Shown piece by piece: positions 32,282 through 43,509 of a stretch of 64,000 nucleotides of DNA; positions within the stretch are counted from its first letter, which is position 1, and each line of letters begins with the position of its first letter. Origin of the DNA: Agaricus subrufescens (taxonomy: Eukaryota; Basidiomycota; Agaricomycetes; Agaricales; Agaricaceae); NCBI GenBank assembly GCA_029945375.1, contig CM057061.1, forward strand, positions 1 through 64,000. The letters are read 5' to 3'. Both the position numbers and the translations under genes were made by a program. The notes beneath the pieces are model-generated. The model was given only the letters and a program-made list of their open reading frames with translations. It was not told the DNA's origin and did not search any database.

Positions 32282-33838
32282 CACTGGGCCGGATAAACAA
32301 TAAAACATGTGTTTTATTGAACCCTTACTGAATATTTATTTGATGTCCAGTCAAAATAAGGCATCTGCTATATTGAAATGATATTGTGACATAAGTGACA
32401 TGCATGTCACAAAATGGTCAAAAATGTACAGATGTATTATTGAGTAAAGTATTTAAACTATATTGAATGATTTGGTAAACAAATAATGTAAAAAAGGATG
32501 CTTAATAATACATGGGAATTGTTGAATGTAGATTGAGTAAGGCAATAAGATAACATCACAATAAGTCACTTGAGCTATTGAATATTGATTAGATCAAAAT
32601 TAAATATAGATTGAAGGCATAATCATGGCTACCAAATCAGATTGCCAAGTGTGAGAAATCAGTGATTGGATCAATTCTGTCTCACACTCTGTGATTTGAT
32701 TAATAGTCCCAAATTGGAGTTGAACAGATTTGATCAACATTTCCAAATTAGAGTTTAACAAATTCAATTAAATCAGTGATTTGATCACAACAGTCCCAAA
32801 TCAGAGTTCAACAAATCCAATCAAATCACAATTAGAGTTTGCATGACAATCATGGGAGGAATTGATCCAATCATGCTAATTTAGTAGTCATTTCCCACAA
32901 ACTTGATGAATAATTTCATATTTTTCGTCGTGTCTGGGAAAGTTTTTTGTGAATATCTCCATCAATTCTGCATATTTTCCCATGATTCTTGTCCTCACTT
33001 GGTCACAAATTGCATGAGCATGTTTTTACAAAAAGGTCACATAATATGCATGTGACCAGATTCTCACATGTTGCTGAATCAAATGTCGTGTGAATCTTGT
33101 GTGAATCAATCAATAATTGTTTATTGATCTTAAAAATTACCAGATTTGTGTGAAACTTGTGATCTCATCAGTAATTTGATCGGATTTATTGAACTCCAAT
33201 TTTAGATTGTTGATCAAATCAATGATCAAATCAGTGATTTGATTAAGATTCCCAAATCAGAGTTGATCAAATCAGTGATTTGATCAACATTCCCAAATCA
33301 GAGCTCAACAAAGGCAATCAAATCACTGATGAGACATAAGTTCCACACAAATTGGGTAATTGTCAAGATCAATAAAGATTATTGATTCACACAAGATTCA
33401 CATGACATTTGATTCAGCAACATGTGAGAATCTGGTCACATGCATGTCATGTGACCTTTTTGTAAAAACATGCTCATGCAATTTGTGACCAAGTGAGGAC
33501 AAGAATCATGGGAAAATATGCAGAATTGATGGAGATATTCACAAAAAACTTTCCCAGACACGACGAAAAATATGAAATTATTCATCAAGTCTGTGGGAAA
33601 TGACTACTAAATTAGCATGATTGGATCAATTCCTCCCATGATTGTCATGCAATTCAATATAGTTTAAATACTTTACTCAATAATATATCTGTATATTTTT
33701 GACTATTTTGTGACATGCATGTCACTTATGTCACAATATCATTTCAATATAGCAGATGCCTTATTTTGACTGGATGTCAAATAAATATTCAATAAGGGTT
33801 CAATAAAACACATGTTTTATTGTTTCTCTGGCCCAGTG
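32282..33838. mobile_element. Foldback (long inverted repeat) element, 1557 bp
   Basis: Ends CACTGGGCC...GGCCCAGTG, flanked by TATA (32278-32281, 33839-33842). Outer arms of about 190-200 bp (32282-32475 against 33650-33838) and inner arms of about 330-350 bp (about 32840-33190 against 33330-33645) make it almost one large hairpin. The left arm has an extra 360 bp. No ORF. CACTG ends and TATA flanks equal those of the neighbouring giant element, so it may be a non-autonomous CACTA derivative; a Tc1-type origin with TA duplication is the alternative. Confidence 0.85.
32660..33330. repeat. Irregular minisatellite around AAATCAGTGATTTGATCA
   Basis: The palindromic-looking word AAATCAGTGATTTGATCA, followed by ACATTCCCAAATCAGAGTT and AACAAA, recurs about every 45-50 bp in clusters near 32660-32840 and 33170-33330, some inverted. 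The clusters lie in the left insert and the loop of the foldback element. Confidence 0.7.
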
Positions 33839-34336
33839 TATACACTGCGTGCGGGTTACCATAAACCCTAAGGGTTTTTATTAGTTTATTTCAAAATATT
33901 TTTTAATCAAAACTCAGGATAAACTGCGACATCAAGTTTCAAGTTTATTCTGAGCTTATGTTAGAATAAGTTCGAGGTATTTTTCTGAAACTATTTGTAC
34001 CGCTTCCTGTGACTTGGCGAACTTACATATGGTCAAAAATAGCTTCGAAAAAAGCCCTAGTCGAAGTGCCAAGTTCATTGTATGATAAAACCATTATGAA
34101 TCCAAAAAATATGCAAGGAGCTTATGATAGTATTTCGCTGAGTGCATTTTGACTTAATACAGAATTTGCTCATGTGTATCAAACCACAATAAATACAGTA
34201 TATAACCAAAAAATCATTGTATACCTTTTTCCGATTACAAGATGAACTTATTTTGTGTGGTATCTGTGTGGAGAATGATGCGTTATGAAAGTCGCCAGCT
34301 AGGAGCGATCATCCCTTTTACTATGTTTTAGGTTCT

Positions 34337-35023
34337 AGAGACAAGGTTCTTATTCCAACGTGAGAGACGAGGTGCCTAACCCAACCCAAATGAGTGGCTG
34401 GATGAACAGCCTAGAAAACCTGACGTCTCTTGCTCTGTTGAGCAAGGCGCGAGATACCCGGTGGCTTCAACACTGGAGCCAAACAGCACCACATCAAGTT
34501 TCGTCTTATTTCCCTACAATGAGCGTCGTCTACAGGATAAACACATCTCAAATCATGCACATGAGACATATATGTGAGTCCTGTGCGTATCCTTAGAAGA
34601 ATTTGATCACCTACCTGTTGTTTAGCGTACACTGAAGTGCCTAGCCAAGAAGCGTGCGGCCTGTCTGGGCAGGAAGCAGGGTACACAGCCGATGTTTCGG
34701 ACACTCAGAGTAATGGGTCAGAAGTATTTGAGAAGCGATGGCTTGACACGCTCCACACATTGAATATAGGTGCTAAGCATAAAGGTCAGTTTGCTAGGAG
34801 TTCGTGGAGGACAGGACCGCTAACCTCACTATTAGGACGCGTTAGAAAGGCACAATACAACGCCAACAGCCCTGAAAATGGCGAATTATCCACTCTCAGC
34901 AGATGGCAGTCACGACAACACATATTGAAAAAGAAAGTCGACTTACAGAACCACAAAGCCAAATTCAAAGATCTTGAAGATGGCTACAATGCCGATGACG
35001 AAGACGAGGGCATTTTCGAATGA
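34337..35023 (+). CDS. Left-arm small acidic protein gene (two or more exons)
   Basis: Exons end at 34573 (donor GTGAGT) and resume at 34626 (acceptor GTTTAG); the 52-bp intron keeps phase. The last exon encodes GLSGQEAGYTADVSDTQ and ends DGYNADDEDEGIFE at TGA 35021-35023. Right-arm genes at 61974-61685 and about 62218-61997 share the intron position, G.LEQEGGYDADISEED and YDADDEGDG. The first exon start is uncertain (an ATG at 34391 gives MSGWMNSLENL). Function unknown; its position beside the terminus in both arms suggests a role tied to the transposon. Confidence 0.6.
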
Positions 35024-35382
35024 TTTGCTATTAACTGTAGAGGGCTTGGAAGGTACAACTGTGTCTTCTTATTGATCTCAGAAATCCGAATCTTTAATGT
35101 AGGTTAAGCAGAGGGAATAGTGTCACTAATGCAACAATGTATTTTGTAATTCCAAGATTCAGGGATTATAGAAGTCTGCACCGAATTATGAGATCCACGA
35201 TCGGCCATGACTGGCGTCCCAAGATAACACTATGGTATGGATCATGGATCGTACATGGACAGAGCTGAGGATTTTCTGAACGAAATTTGCTATATTGACT
35301 CTGCATGTCGTGACTTGTGAGCCAAAAGCCTGTCACTGAACATGAATTTAAAACCCACCAGCACAGTTGCCATGAAAATTGA

Positions 35383-36190
35383 CTAGTTGATAGTTAGCGA
35401 AAAGATCGACATCACACAAACCACCCGACTCACGAAAAGCTTATCCTGGCTATCTTGAATTGAATCTCCGGCCTTAAAAAATGTAAAACCAATAAAGAGG
35501 CCACCGATAATGTTCAACATAAGTTTGAAAAGGAGGCATGATGGATTTCTCCAGTAACCGGCGTATTGCCGTCTCATAAGAATTTGCGTCTGATACATCC
35601 AAGGAGTCGCATGGACAGGGGGATGTTTCCTGCCCTCTGTGTGTATGCGATTGAGATCCTCTCCAAGTTGCTCGTGTTCAGGTGAAGTAAGCCATGCGTC
35701 GTGCCAGTTACGCTCAGCAACAGCAGTAGCTCCCGCTCTGATAACATCCAGAACATACTCAGCACTGGAGAATTGTTGAGCGTCGAATGACCGGAGTCTG
35801 TCAGAGGCACGTACGGATTTTCTCCAAGATTACAGGGCCGCCCACCTTGACCCTCAAAATACTTGATCGCTGTAGCAGCGTCTTTGCCAATTTCACCAAT
35901 GTATACAGTCTGACTGCCTTTGCATAGTAGTAGATCTGCGGAAGGCTGAAGAAACTTATTAGCAAAACAGATCATTATACATGTGAGGCCGTACCTAATG
36001 AATACTTTAGAAGCGACATTAGTGCATCATTTTTAGGGAAAGTAAAGTAACATATGTGCATAAGATAGCTTGTCCGCTATCTGCTAGCTCCCTCAAGGAA
36101 GATACAATGGCCCAGGCACTCTGCGAGCCTAATCCAGAGGTCGCGCTCGTTTGTCTTGAAGGTGTAGGGTGCGAGAATTATAGGGAGCCT
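35383..36190 (-). pseudogene. Captured fragment of a PDR-type ABCG transporter
   Basis: Antisense reading: [20 protein letters not shown] and SGQAILCT (about 36145-36065, the D-loop region after Walker B), an intron-like gap, then QPSADLLLCKGSQTVYIGEI and YFEGQGGRPCNLGENP (H-loop region and the PDR motif), AEYVLDVIRAGA, and at 35598-35383 MYQTQILMRRQYAGYWRNPS with the start of a membrane segment (IIGGLFIGFTFFKAGDS). Walker A and B, and everything after the first membrane helix, are absent. At least one frame change occurs near 35750. PDR pumps export drugs at the plasma membrane; this piece cannot. Confidence 0.8.
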
Positions 36191-36227
36191 GTGTCTAGAA
36201 GTTGAGAGGTGTTAGTGCGAAAGCGAA

Positions 36228-36555
36228 TTACCTATAGAATATTCTTTATACATGCTGATAGACAGCCTTGACATTGATCATAAATAGCGAGAGCGAGAGC
36301 GCTTCAATTGACGTAAAAGTTTGTGTACAGGGTGACTATGGTAGTCGCACTATGCAGCCAAAATTTAGTGAATTTACGATCAGTATAGTACTTGCAACGT
36401 TGAATTCTTTGTGACTCACCGTTTGTCTTGAAATTTGAGGTATAGACAGCGGTAAAGGTCATAAATGTATGCCTGGAATATGGAAGTCATCAATGGGAAA
36501 ATGAATTACCTATGGAATATTCTTTATGCATGCTAATGGACAGCCTTGAGGCTGA
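36228..36555. repeat. Direct repeat pair, 273-bp spacing
   Basis: GAATTACCTATAGAATATTC...CAGCCTTGACATTGATC at 36225-36280 recurs as GAATTACCTATGGAATATTC...CAGCCTTGAGGCTGATC at 36503-36557. TGTCTTGAA words precede both by 70-80 bp. It looks like a partial tandem duplication within the left arm. Confidence 0.6.
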
Positions 36556-37094
36556 TCTCTTCTATATCTCTTCTATGAGCACATTCACCAAGTAGGATAC
36601 CGGAAATCCAGAAATTCAAAGCAGTGAGGAATTTTGTAAACTTTAGAATTTTGGAATTGCTCCTTTGATTTCTCGCAATTTGATGTCTTTCGTGGACTTC
36701 CTTGGTCGGAATGTTTGGCGAGCGATGCCTGGATAATGGAATTCCAGATTATTCCACATTCCAGTGTCTTTGTTAAGAAGTTCATTGATAAGTGAAAAGA
36801 TGGAAGAGCAAAAGCGCACGAGCAGAAATACATACCTCGTTCACCGGGCACCACAGTATGGCGCCTACGAAGCCTTGTTCAACATTTGCAAAGTCAGGTT
36901 TTGATTAGAGAACGCGGTCTCGCGTATCGCGAAATGGAGTAGGCCGACTTTGTTAGTGGCCCTCTTCCTCAACGACATCTGCTATCTCCCCTCTTGGCTC
37001 AACATCGTCTACCAGACACTCACATACCAATTGCCTCATCTACTCATCGTGCTCCCTACCACCTCGCCGTTCCCCATCATAATCATTCTTCTTA

Positions 37095-37590
37095 ACCACA
37101 TGGCGCTGCTGTCGCTTGTAATCAAGTTCGGACCAACTTTCAACCGGTTAATGAAAGGACAAACCTTCAGCCGTCTCAAAATGCCCAAAATCCGCATAAA
37201 TTTGGTGTTATCAAGTTGTCCAAATGGCTCATTGGTGATCGATCAAGTCACTCTCCCCCCGTCGAAGAAATTCTGAGAGACATGGCCAAAAGCTCAGAAC
37301 AATTGCAACTTGAAGCTGAGAAGCAACGACGCAAGCTAGCAATGAAATCTGACCGTGACCAGGCGCGCACCGTCATTCATAAGAGGCATCAGATGATGCA
37401 GCGAGCTTCGCGTCCGTACCTATCAACAAATACAACTATGAATGAATTTACTGGCAGGTTTGGTTCTCATAATAACACTTCGCTTACTGTGGGCAATCGT
37501 AGTGGTTGGCGATCGACGGCGGAACGCGTCCCGAAGGCTCGATGTAGCAGTGATCCCGGTCCTTCTCGTCTACCAACTTGGCCTAGCTAA
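37095..37590 (+). CDS. Hypothetical basic/coiled-coil ORF
   Basis: One frame stays open from about 37100 (HGAAVACNQVRTNFQPVNER) through FGVIKLSKWLIGDRSS, EEILRDMAKSSEQLQLEAEK and KQRRKLAMKSDRDQART to a stop at 37588-37590. The Glu/Lys/Gln-rich part (about 37280-37400) should form a helix. An upstream in-frame TAA near 37093 suggests further exons. I do not recognise it. It lies in the unpaired section of the left arm. Confidence 0.4.
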
Positions 37591-38249
37591 TTCACCATAA
37601 GCAGGATGACTTCGATGTCCTCTCTGCGGACCTTTGACGATTTCCCTGCTTCCGCCTGTTCTTTGAATTCCTTCCCCTTGGAAGGGCGGCTTGTGCACGA
37701 TTTCCGGACACAGGCAAGCATGAATTCGAATGACCACCTCGGCCATTGGACTACTGGGACGTAGCTTAGCAGAACGTTTATGATACAAAGGAGGGATGAC
37801 CTTTTCGACGTCTTGACCAAAGAGAGTGCTAGCGAAAGTAGAGGCTGATGTATTGGTAAAGCCTGTTGTAGAGAATTGGAAACAATCGCTAGGTGCGTGC
37901 CGCCATTCGGACCCTCGTTCTCAATTGACAGGGGGGTGTTGCTAATCGACGGAATACTGGCGAATCTTGGACTTCCGTGAGTTTGAATGTTGGGGTTGTG
38001 GATATTTATCACACCTACGGCTCGATCGCCAAAAACCACATGAGCCACACAGCAAATCCATGCTACCAAATCCAAATATAGTTTGCAGCGAAATGGACAT
38101 GGCAGACAAGAACATAAACAATAAAAAAAAACAGCTTTCTGAATTTGAAGTTTGCAGAATTCCGACATGATTACATAAACATTGTAATTCATAATCCTGG
38201 AACTCTGTCTACGAGCTTGCTTGCTATGATCAAGAGGTGTTGCAAGCAT
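37591..38249 (-). CDS. Doubtful antisense ORF, 220 aa
   Basis: Open frame without recognised domain. The middle (NIHNPNIQTHGSPRFASIPS) looks protein-like, and a hydrophobic stretch at residues 35-75 may be accidental. It could be one exon of an unknown gene or chance. It adjoins the sense ORF ending at 37590. Confidence 0.25.
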
Positions 38250-38449
38250 AGATTCCTGTAGACCGTGAATGGATTTAGGGAGGTAGAAAACAGATAGAAG
38301 ACCTGCCTTGTACTACGTGAAAAGTTTCCAAACGAGATTCGTGATTTGCACCATGTTGCCTACCTTCTTCAGAGCTTGTGGTGAATGGTGCGAGACGGAT
38401 CCTTCTGTGCACTGACCATTATTGCATTATCCATAAAGTGATCTGCTTA

Positions 38450-38545
38450 CAGTTCCGGGATTTCCATTGTTCGTGCTATTGGGATTTCGGGATTTTTGGA
38501 ATTTCTGAATGAGTGGAATCCCTGGATGATTAGAATTGTATTAGA
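38450..38545. repeat. Cluster of GGGATTT/GGAATTT words
   Basis: Short words such as CGGGATTT, GGGATTTCGGG and TTTGGAATTTC recur within 100 bp. Inverted equivalents (CGAAAATCCC repeated four to five times) occur in the right arm at 59975-60020, and similar words at 61275-61325. Subterminal short repeats that bind transposase are typical of CACTA elements; that role here is inference. Confidence 0.5.
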
Positions 38546-39128
38546 AAATTCAGATCCCCAATAACAAGTGATGGAAAAAGGTGGTAACTAACGAAACAAG
38601 ATAAACCAAGATGGGTCAATGGGACAGATTAATAAATGACCACAAAGATGGAAACCGACAGAACATCAGAGGACATCAGTCTCTCGATGGGTAGAAGCTC
38701 TGTCAATCTGTCGTAGAGGGCCAAATGATCGCCCTTTGAACGCGTCACTCTCGCCTGCGGAGGTGGACTTTGCGATGTTCATGCATACAAAGGCACTGAC
38801 AAGTCATCGATATTGTGGCAGATTAAGATTTGCTTGGGGTGTGAATAGTTCTGCTCACCGCTTCAGTACCCCGAGTCCCTAAAGCTTCGAAGTTCGTAAC
38901 AATGCGGTCTTAGTTGAGTCTTGAGTCGGTACTTGAGGGGTTTAAAAACACTAGGACCTCATGGGCGCTGTCACTTAAGAGGCCATGGGGTGGGTTATGA
39001 ATAACACTCACAAGAAACTCTCCCTTTCACACATCCATACGACACTCATGACCTCCGCACATCAGCCCAGTTTGATGGCATTATGTAGCTAGAGGTAAAA
39101 CACGATCTCCAAACTATCCCTGAACGAG

Positions 39129-39428
39129 TCATATGAGCCAAGGAAAGTCGAGAGTTCTTCTGTTAAGATTCTTATTCAGTACTAGTATCTCAAGATTACG
39201 TCTACTCACCTGAATAGAAAGTCGTTGCAGTACAACAAAACTTGACAGGAACAAAACTATTGCCAGACCAACAAAGGCCATAAGAGAGCATAGGGACTCA
39301 AGTCTGCTATGCGACGGCTGTAAGGCGACATATGTCTGCCTGCGAAATGCATAGGGACTAGTGTCTGCTATGCGGGAAGGCCTTATAAGAGATGAGCAAC
39401 AGTCGGTGCGCAGAGGCCTAGGGAGCAT
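39129..39428 (-). CDS. Arm-encoded small membrane-like peptide (99 aa)
   Basis: The antisense ORF has one strong hydrophobic segment (SLCSLMAFVGLAIVLFLSSF, residues about 45-65) and a basic C-terminus ending NKNLNRRTLDFPWLI. The right arm encodes the same peptide in the opposite direction, ending NKNLNRRTLDFRWLI at 58996, with an upstream stop; a third, more diverged copy is at 59344-59559. TTCAG|GTGAGT-like sequence inside may be a splice donor, so part of this may be a leader exon. Conservation could be merely that of the arm DNA. Confidence 0.4.
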   Translation of the reverse strand: MLPRPLRTDCCSSLIRPSRIADTSPYAFRRQTYVALQPSHSRLESLCSLMAFVGLAIVLFLSSFVVLQRLSIQVSRRNLEILVLNKNLNRRTLDFPWLI

Positions 39429-39812
39429 GGTGTCGCGACTTGTCAGCAGAGGCTCCTACCAGGGTATCGGAAGTTGGAACCTCCCAACCCGCTTAATCAC
39501 GTGTGATTAGTCAGAAGTGCGCGTAGTGAGTGGCTGGTATTTCCAATTACGGACGCACATCCACAGGTGATTCGTATAGGCAACTCAATTCAATTAACTA
39601 TGGATGTAAGCTAGAGGTACCTGAGCAGTTGAGTACTCGGTAGGTATGATGACTATATTAATGTGACGTTGAAGCCTCAAAATTCTCTAGGTATCGACAT
39701 CGACCAGTTCGCGTGTTAGCGGTCTGTCAGTCCGGCAACTCAAGCCACTATATTGCTTGACGGTCCTGTATGATTGAGTTCGTCAGAAACATATAGCAGT
39801 GTTGGGTCAGTC

Positions 39813-42808
39813 TTACCTCAATAACTCTGGGCTGAAATCGAGCGAAACTTCCGGCTGTGCATTAATATGACTTCTCTCAAGATCGTTTAGACTATTATAC
39901 CACTGGTCGTCATAGAAGTTACGTGGTAGCTGCTTAACCGCCCTGCAAGATCTATCCACTCGAACCGGATTGGTCTCAGTCCGAACTGTGGGCCAGTTTC
40001 CTTGCTTTGGGATCCCACCTTCAAAGCGACGGACCATATGCAAGGCATCGAAAACCCTAAACCACCTTCGGACACGGTCACTGCGCCACCCCGGCTCTAT
40101 GATAACATGAACAGTATCGCCAGAGGGCAGAATTACTTCCTCATCCCCACTGCAGGCATCAGGTGATAAGCGTTTCCAGAGTTGTGCGTACTTGGACAAT
40201 TCTGGTGATAGATCTTCATAGTAGTAACAAGCGTTTGCATGCCGTTGTCGTCGCTAGTACAAGTTAAAAGCAGGTCACAAGCAAAAAATGAGATTACATA
40301 CATTATATTTTCGACCATTGGCGTTCGTAGCTTTCTTTTTGAGTTCCCGAGCTGTAACATTTGGTGATGGAGTACGATCCTGGGCATAAATACGCTTCAA
40401 AGACTTAAATGCTACCCAGAAAGAGTCTTCTATGAGTTGCTCAAACTCAAAATCAGCCCCTTCAGTATCTGCATAGTGTTCCAAGAAAATATCAACTGCA
40501 CGCCTATTCCAAGGGGATTTAAGATTTGAGATGAAATCCAAGCGAAAGTGGTCCAGTGATGGGCCGTCACGAAATCTCCCAGTTCTGGCGAAGCTTTCAC
40601 ACTCGTCTTGACTTGCTGAGACGAGCTTAGTTGCACCCCTACGATATCCAAGAAGATTTCTTAACCTGTTGCATACACGTTTCTAGTAAAATGATATCAG
40701 AGAGCTTCTACGAATTCCACTGAGACGAAATAACATACCTTGAAGAGATGGTACTCTTCGGTACAATTCTTGGGGTCTCAGTTCGGGTATTTTCCATTAC
40801 CATGATAATTCTCTTGATCTCTTTCATCATCAGCATCTCCTCCATCATCATGACTAGGATTAGTGGGTAAGCTTTTCGCTCCTTTAGAAGGAAGATTGGT
40901 TTCTTGAAAGTGGTGCTGATCCTTACCAGTACAGTTAGCAATTTACGAACCAGTGAGACGAATAGATAAGCAACCTGATAGAAGTTGCTAGGACTAGCAG
41001 AGCTTTGCCACCACAAACTACCAAGACCGTTGGTCGAACCTTGGAAATTATTCACGGTGTTTTGGTGGGCATCGTTAGGAACTACAGAATTTTGGCTCCA
41101 CACATTGAATATCGCACCCGAAGTTTGCCAATTATGGGAGTGGTTACTGCCTGAGTGGTTCATAGAGTCAACCGCCACTAATTAGAAGACTAGCTTTAAT
41201 GAAATAGCGGTGGGTGAAGAGAAGAACACATACCAATATCGTGGTACTCTGGGGCTCCTGGAGCGCCGGGGGGGGCATGGCCGTATGCATGGTTTGGAAA
41301 AATGGAGGTATCTATGGTGTTTAGGCCGGTGATCATCCCTGTCAATGATGAGCAACCACTTCGCCAAGTAATAGATAAAATCGAACATATGGGTAGAAGT
41401 AGTCAGAGCCAAAATCGGGGCTGGGGTTGAAGTAGGAGACGGAGCCGGGGAAGGCAAAGGGATGGAAGGTTGCTCAGCAGCCAATGGCTGAGCAACCGTT
41501 GAAATGTGGTCATATTGGTCCCGAGCCATGAACTTTGCGGCAGCCGGAAGATATTGGACAGCAGTAACATCATGTACCGGAACATCGGTTGAGACTCCAG
41601 ATACAATAGGTCCATCAGGGGCTAATAACTCGCCAGGAGCTGAATCTAAGGTAGTGCTTTCGGCTTGGGGTAGAGTTGTAAGCAATTCACCGGGAACTTG
41701 ATTCTGGGGTGAAGCTGTAGGTGAAGGAGTTGTCTCCTTGATACCTACGTGGACATGGTCACACATACGTGTCTGTGATCAGAAGCTGATGACCCACCAT
41801 TCTGGTTCACATATGTTATCAATAGATTATGGGGGCCAACTTGGGCTCACTTGGTAGGTGCAATATCTATGAGTGATTGCAACACGCTCTCTTCTTCGGC
41901 AACGCTGTCAGAGGGGGAGGACTCTCTGCTGTCGGCGGGGGATGGGCGTCTTCTTTTAATACTTGCATCACGTTGTTCGACTTCTCTGTCAGAGAGAGAC
42001 GATCTTCTTCTTTTAGAAGCACCTGCGCGAGGCAGAGCACAACTTGGATTCTTCAACGTCTGGTGACTAAAATTTTTTTTGAGTGTCTCCTTCAAGCCAT
42101 TCATTCGAGGTACATACATTGAGGCCGCAGCCGACGCATTTATTACATCGGCAGTATTCGTATTGATACTTACGCTACTGCTTTCCTGAGGTGACGAGGC
42201 CAGAAGGGGTAAGATACTGGGAAAAGAGATGAAGTCCTGGGTACATCTAGATTTAAAGTCATGCAGCGTACCTTGCGTTTGTTATCGTTAGAAGCTCAAG
42301 TTCCATGGGAGGCCTGATTTCTCCCATCGACGGTTCAACCTCCTCAATTTCCATCTCAGGTCCAGGTTCAGGCTCAACCAAAGGCATAGCTTCGTCTACA
42401 GTGAATTGTACCAAGGGCATTGCTTCGTCCACAGTAGAAGATTGTCTAGAATATCGATGTCAGCTGGTACGAAAATGAAGGGGTCGTGGTACAATACGAG
42501 TGGATTAGAGGCGCATCGCTCATAATAGAATCTACGTCACCAAGTAGATCAAACGAATCATCACTATAAACTTCAAACAGGCTAGATTGTCGGTCTTCAT
42601 TCCTGGTCCTATTCTCAGTTACACCTTTGTAGACTTGGCGACGACTCGAATATATATATGAGGATTTGGATTTGAGATTCACTTGTCCATTAGAGTTCTG
42701 GTTATGAAGAGAGGCATATAGGCTTCCTCTTTCCTTCCGGTGGACATTGGCTGCCATTATGTAGGGATCACTGTCCAAGGGACGAGACGTGGGATCAACT
42801 TTGGACAT
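39813..42808 (-). pseudogene. Multi-exon gene of unknown function, one in-frame TGA
   Basis: Well-supported exons, antisense: about 41390-41234, 41177-40975, 40921-40739, 40682-40302, 40253-39813, with introns of 48-56 bp (donors GTATGT or GTTGCT) that all keep phase. The protein includes KRVCNRLRNLLGYRRGATKL, SPWNRRAVDIFLEHYA, RKYNRRQRHANACYYYEDL and VKQLPRNFYDDQWYNSL. Upstream ORFs (41766-41400, 42119-41847, 42808-42446) are Pro/Ser/Thr-rich and acidic and probably belong to it, with unresolved joins. TGA at 40778-40780 interrupts exon 3. Similar LPRNFYD proteins accompany transposons in Agaricomycetes, as far as I recall. It sits just inside the left arm. Confidence 0.6.
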
Positions 42809-43509
42809 TTGAGGAGACTTTCGCCAATTGTTAGCTGATAGTCGAAAGTCGCTACATCACAAAATCCTACCTCAATGAAGGGTAAAAGAGTGTAGACAGT
42901 GTAAGGACAGGTATTGCTAATGAAAAGACGGTGGGAAAAAAACCCGGACATGTTTTCAGCAAGACAAGTTTTTACGAGTGAGACAGACTCACCTTGAAGA
43001 TACAAAAGAGTGCTGAAAAGATGCAAGAAAGTGAGCAAGCGGTGCGAGAGAGGGAGAAAAGAATGACTGAAAGGACGAAATCAAACTATTTATAGGCGAT
43101 TGATAGAAATGGTTGTACAGGGTCAGGAAAGTTTGGTTTTCTCCAAGGCATTAAATAATGCCTTGGGGAAATTCAGTTTGGGGTGATGTGGTGATAGTCT
43201 GCCTTTGCTTGGTTGCTGTGATCCCCGACAAGTAACATTCATTCAGGGTCAGTAACCGTAAGCCAAAGTAACGAAAGGAGAACTGGTATCAAGATGAGGG
43301 TAAACACGCTCAAAGAACACCAAGCCCCTGCTATGATTCTCGAAACTTTCCCTTCAGCTCGCACCACTTCTCCAATTTCTTGAGGATGGTTTAACGACCC
43401 TGGTCAGTTGTCAGTTGTCGGTCCTCATACCTTGTTAACTAAAATACTTACTGCAAGCCCACTCGTGAAACCTGTCAGGCCCTTCATCAGCTTGTCGGCC
43501 GTCTAACTC

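Larger units (their letters stand above)
33843..39648 (+). repeat. Left inverted arm of the giant element
   Basis: Blocks with inverted partners: 33843-34240 (terminus and subterminal) to 62812-62440; the small-gene block 34480-35030 to 61980-61690; 38640-38910 to 60780-60350; 39000-39440 to 59120-58690; 39480-39648 to 58680-58530. The region 35100-38600 has no partner and includes a captured ABC-transporter fragment, which explains why the left arm is about 1.5 kb longer. Confidence 0.72.
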
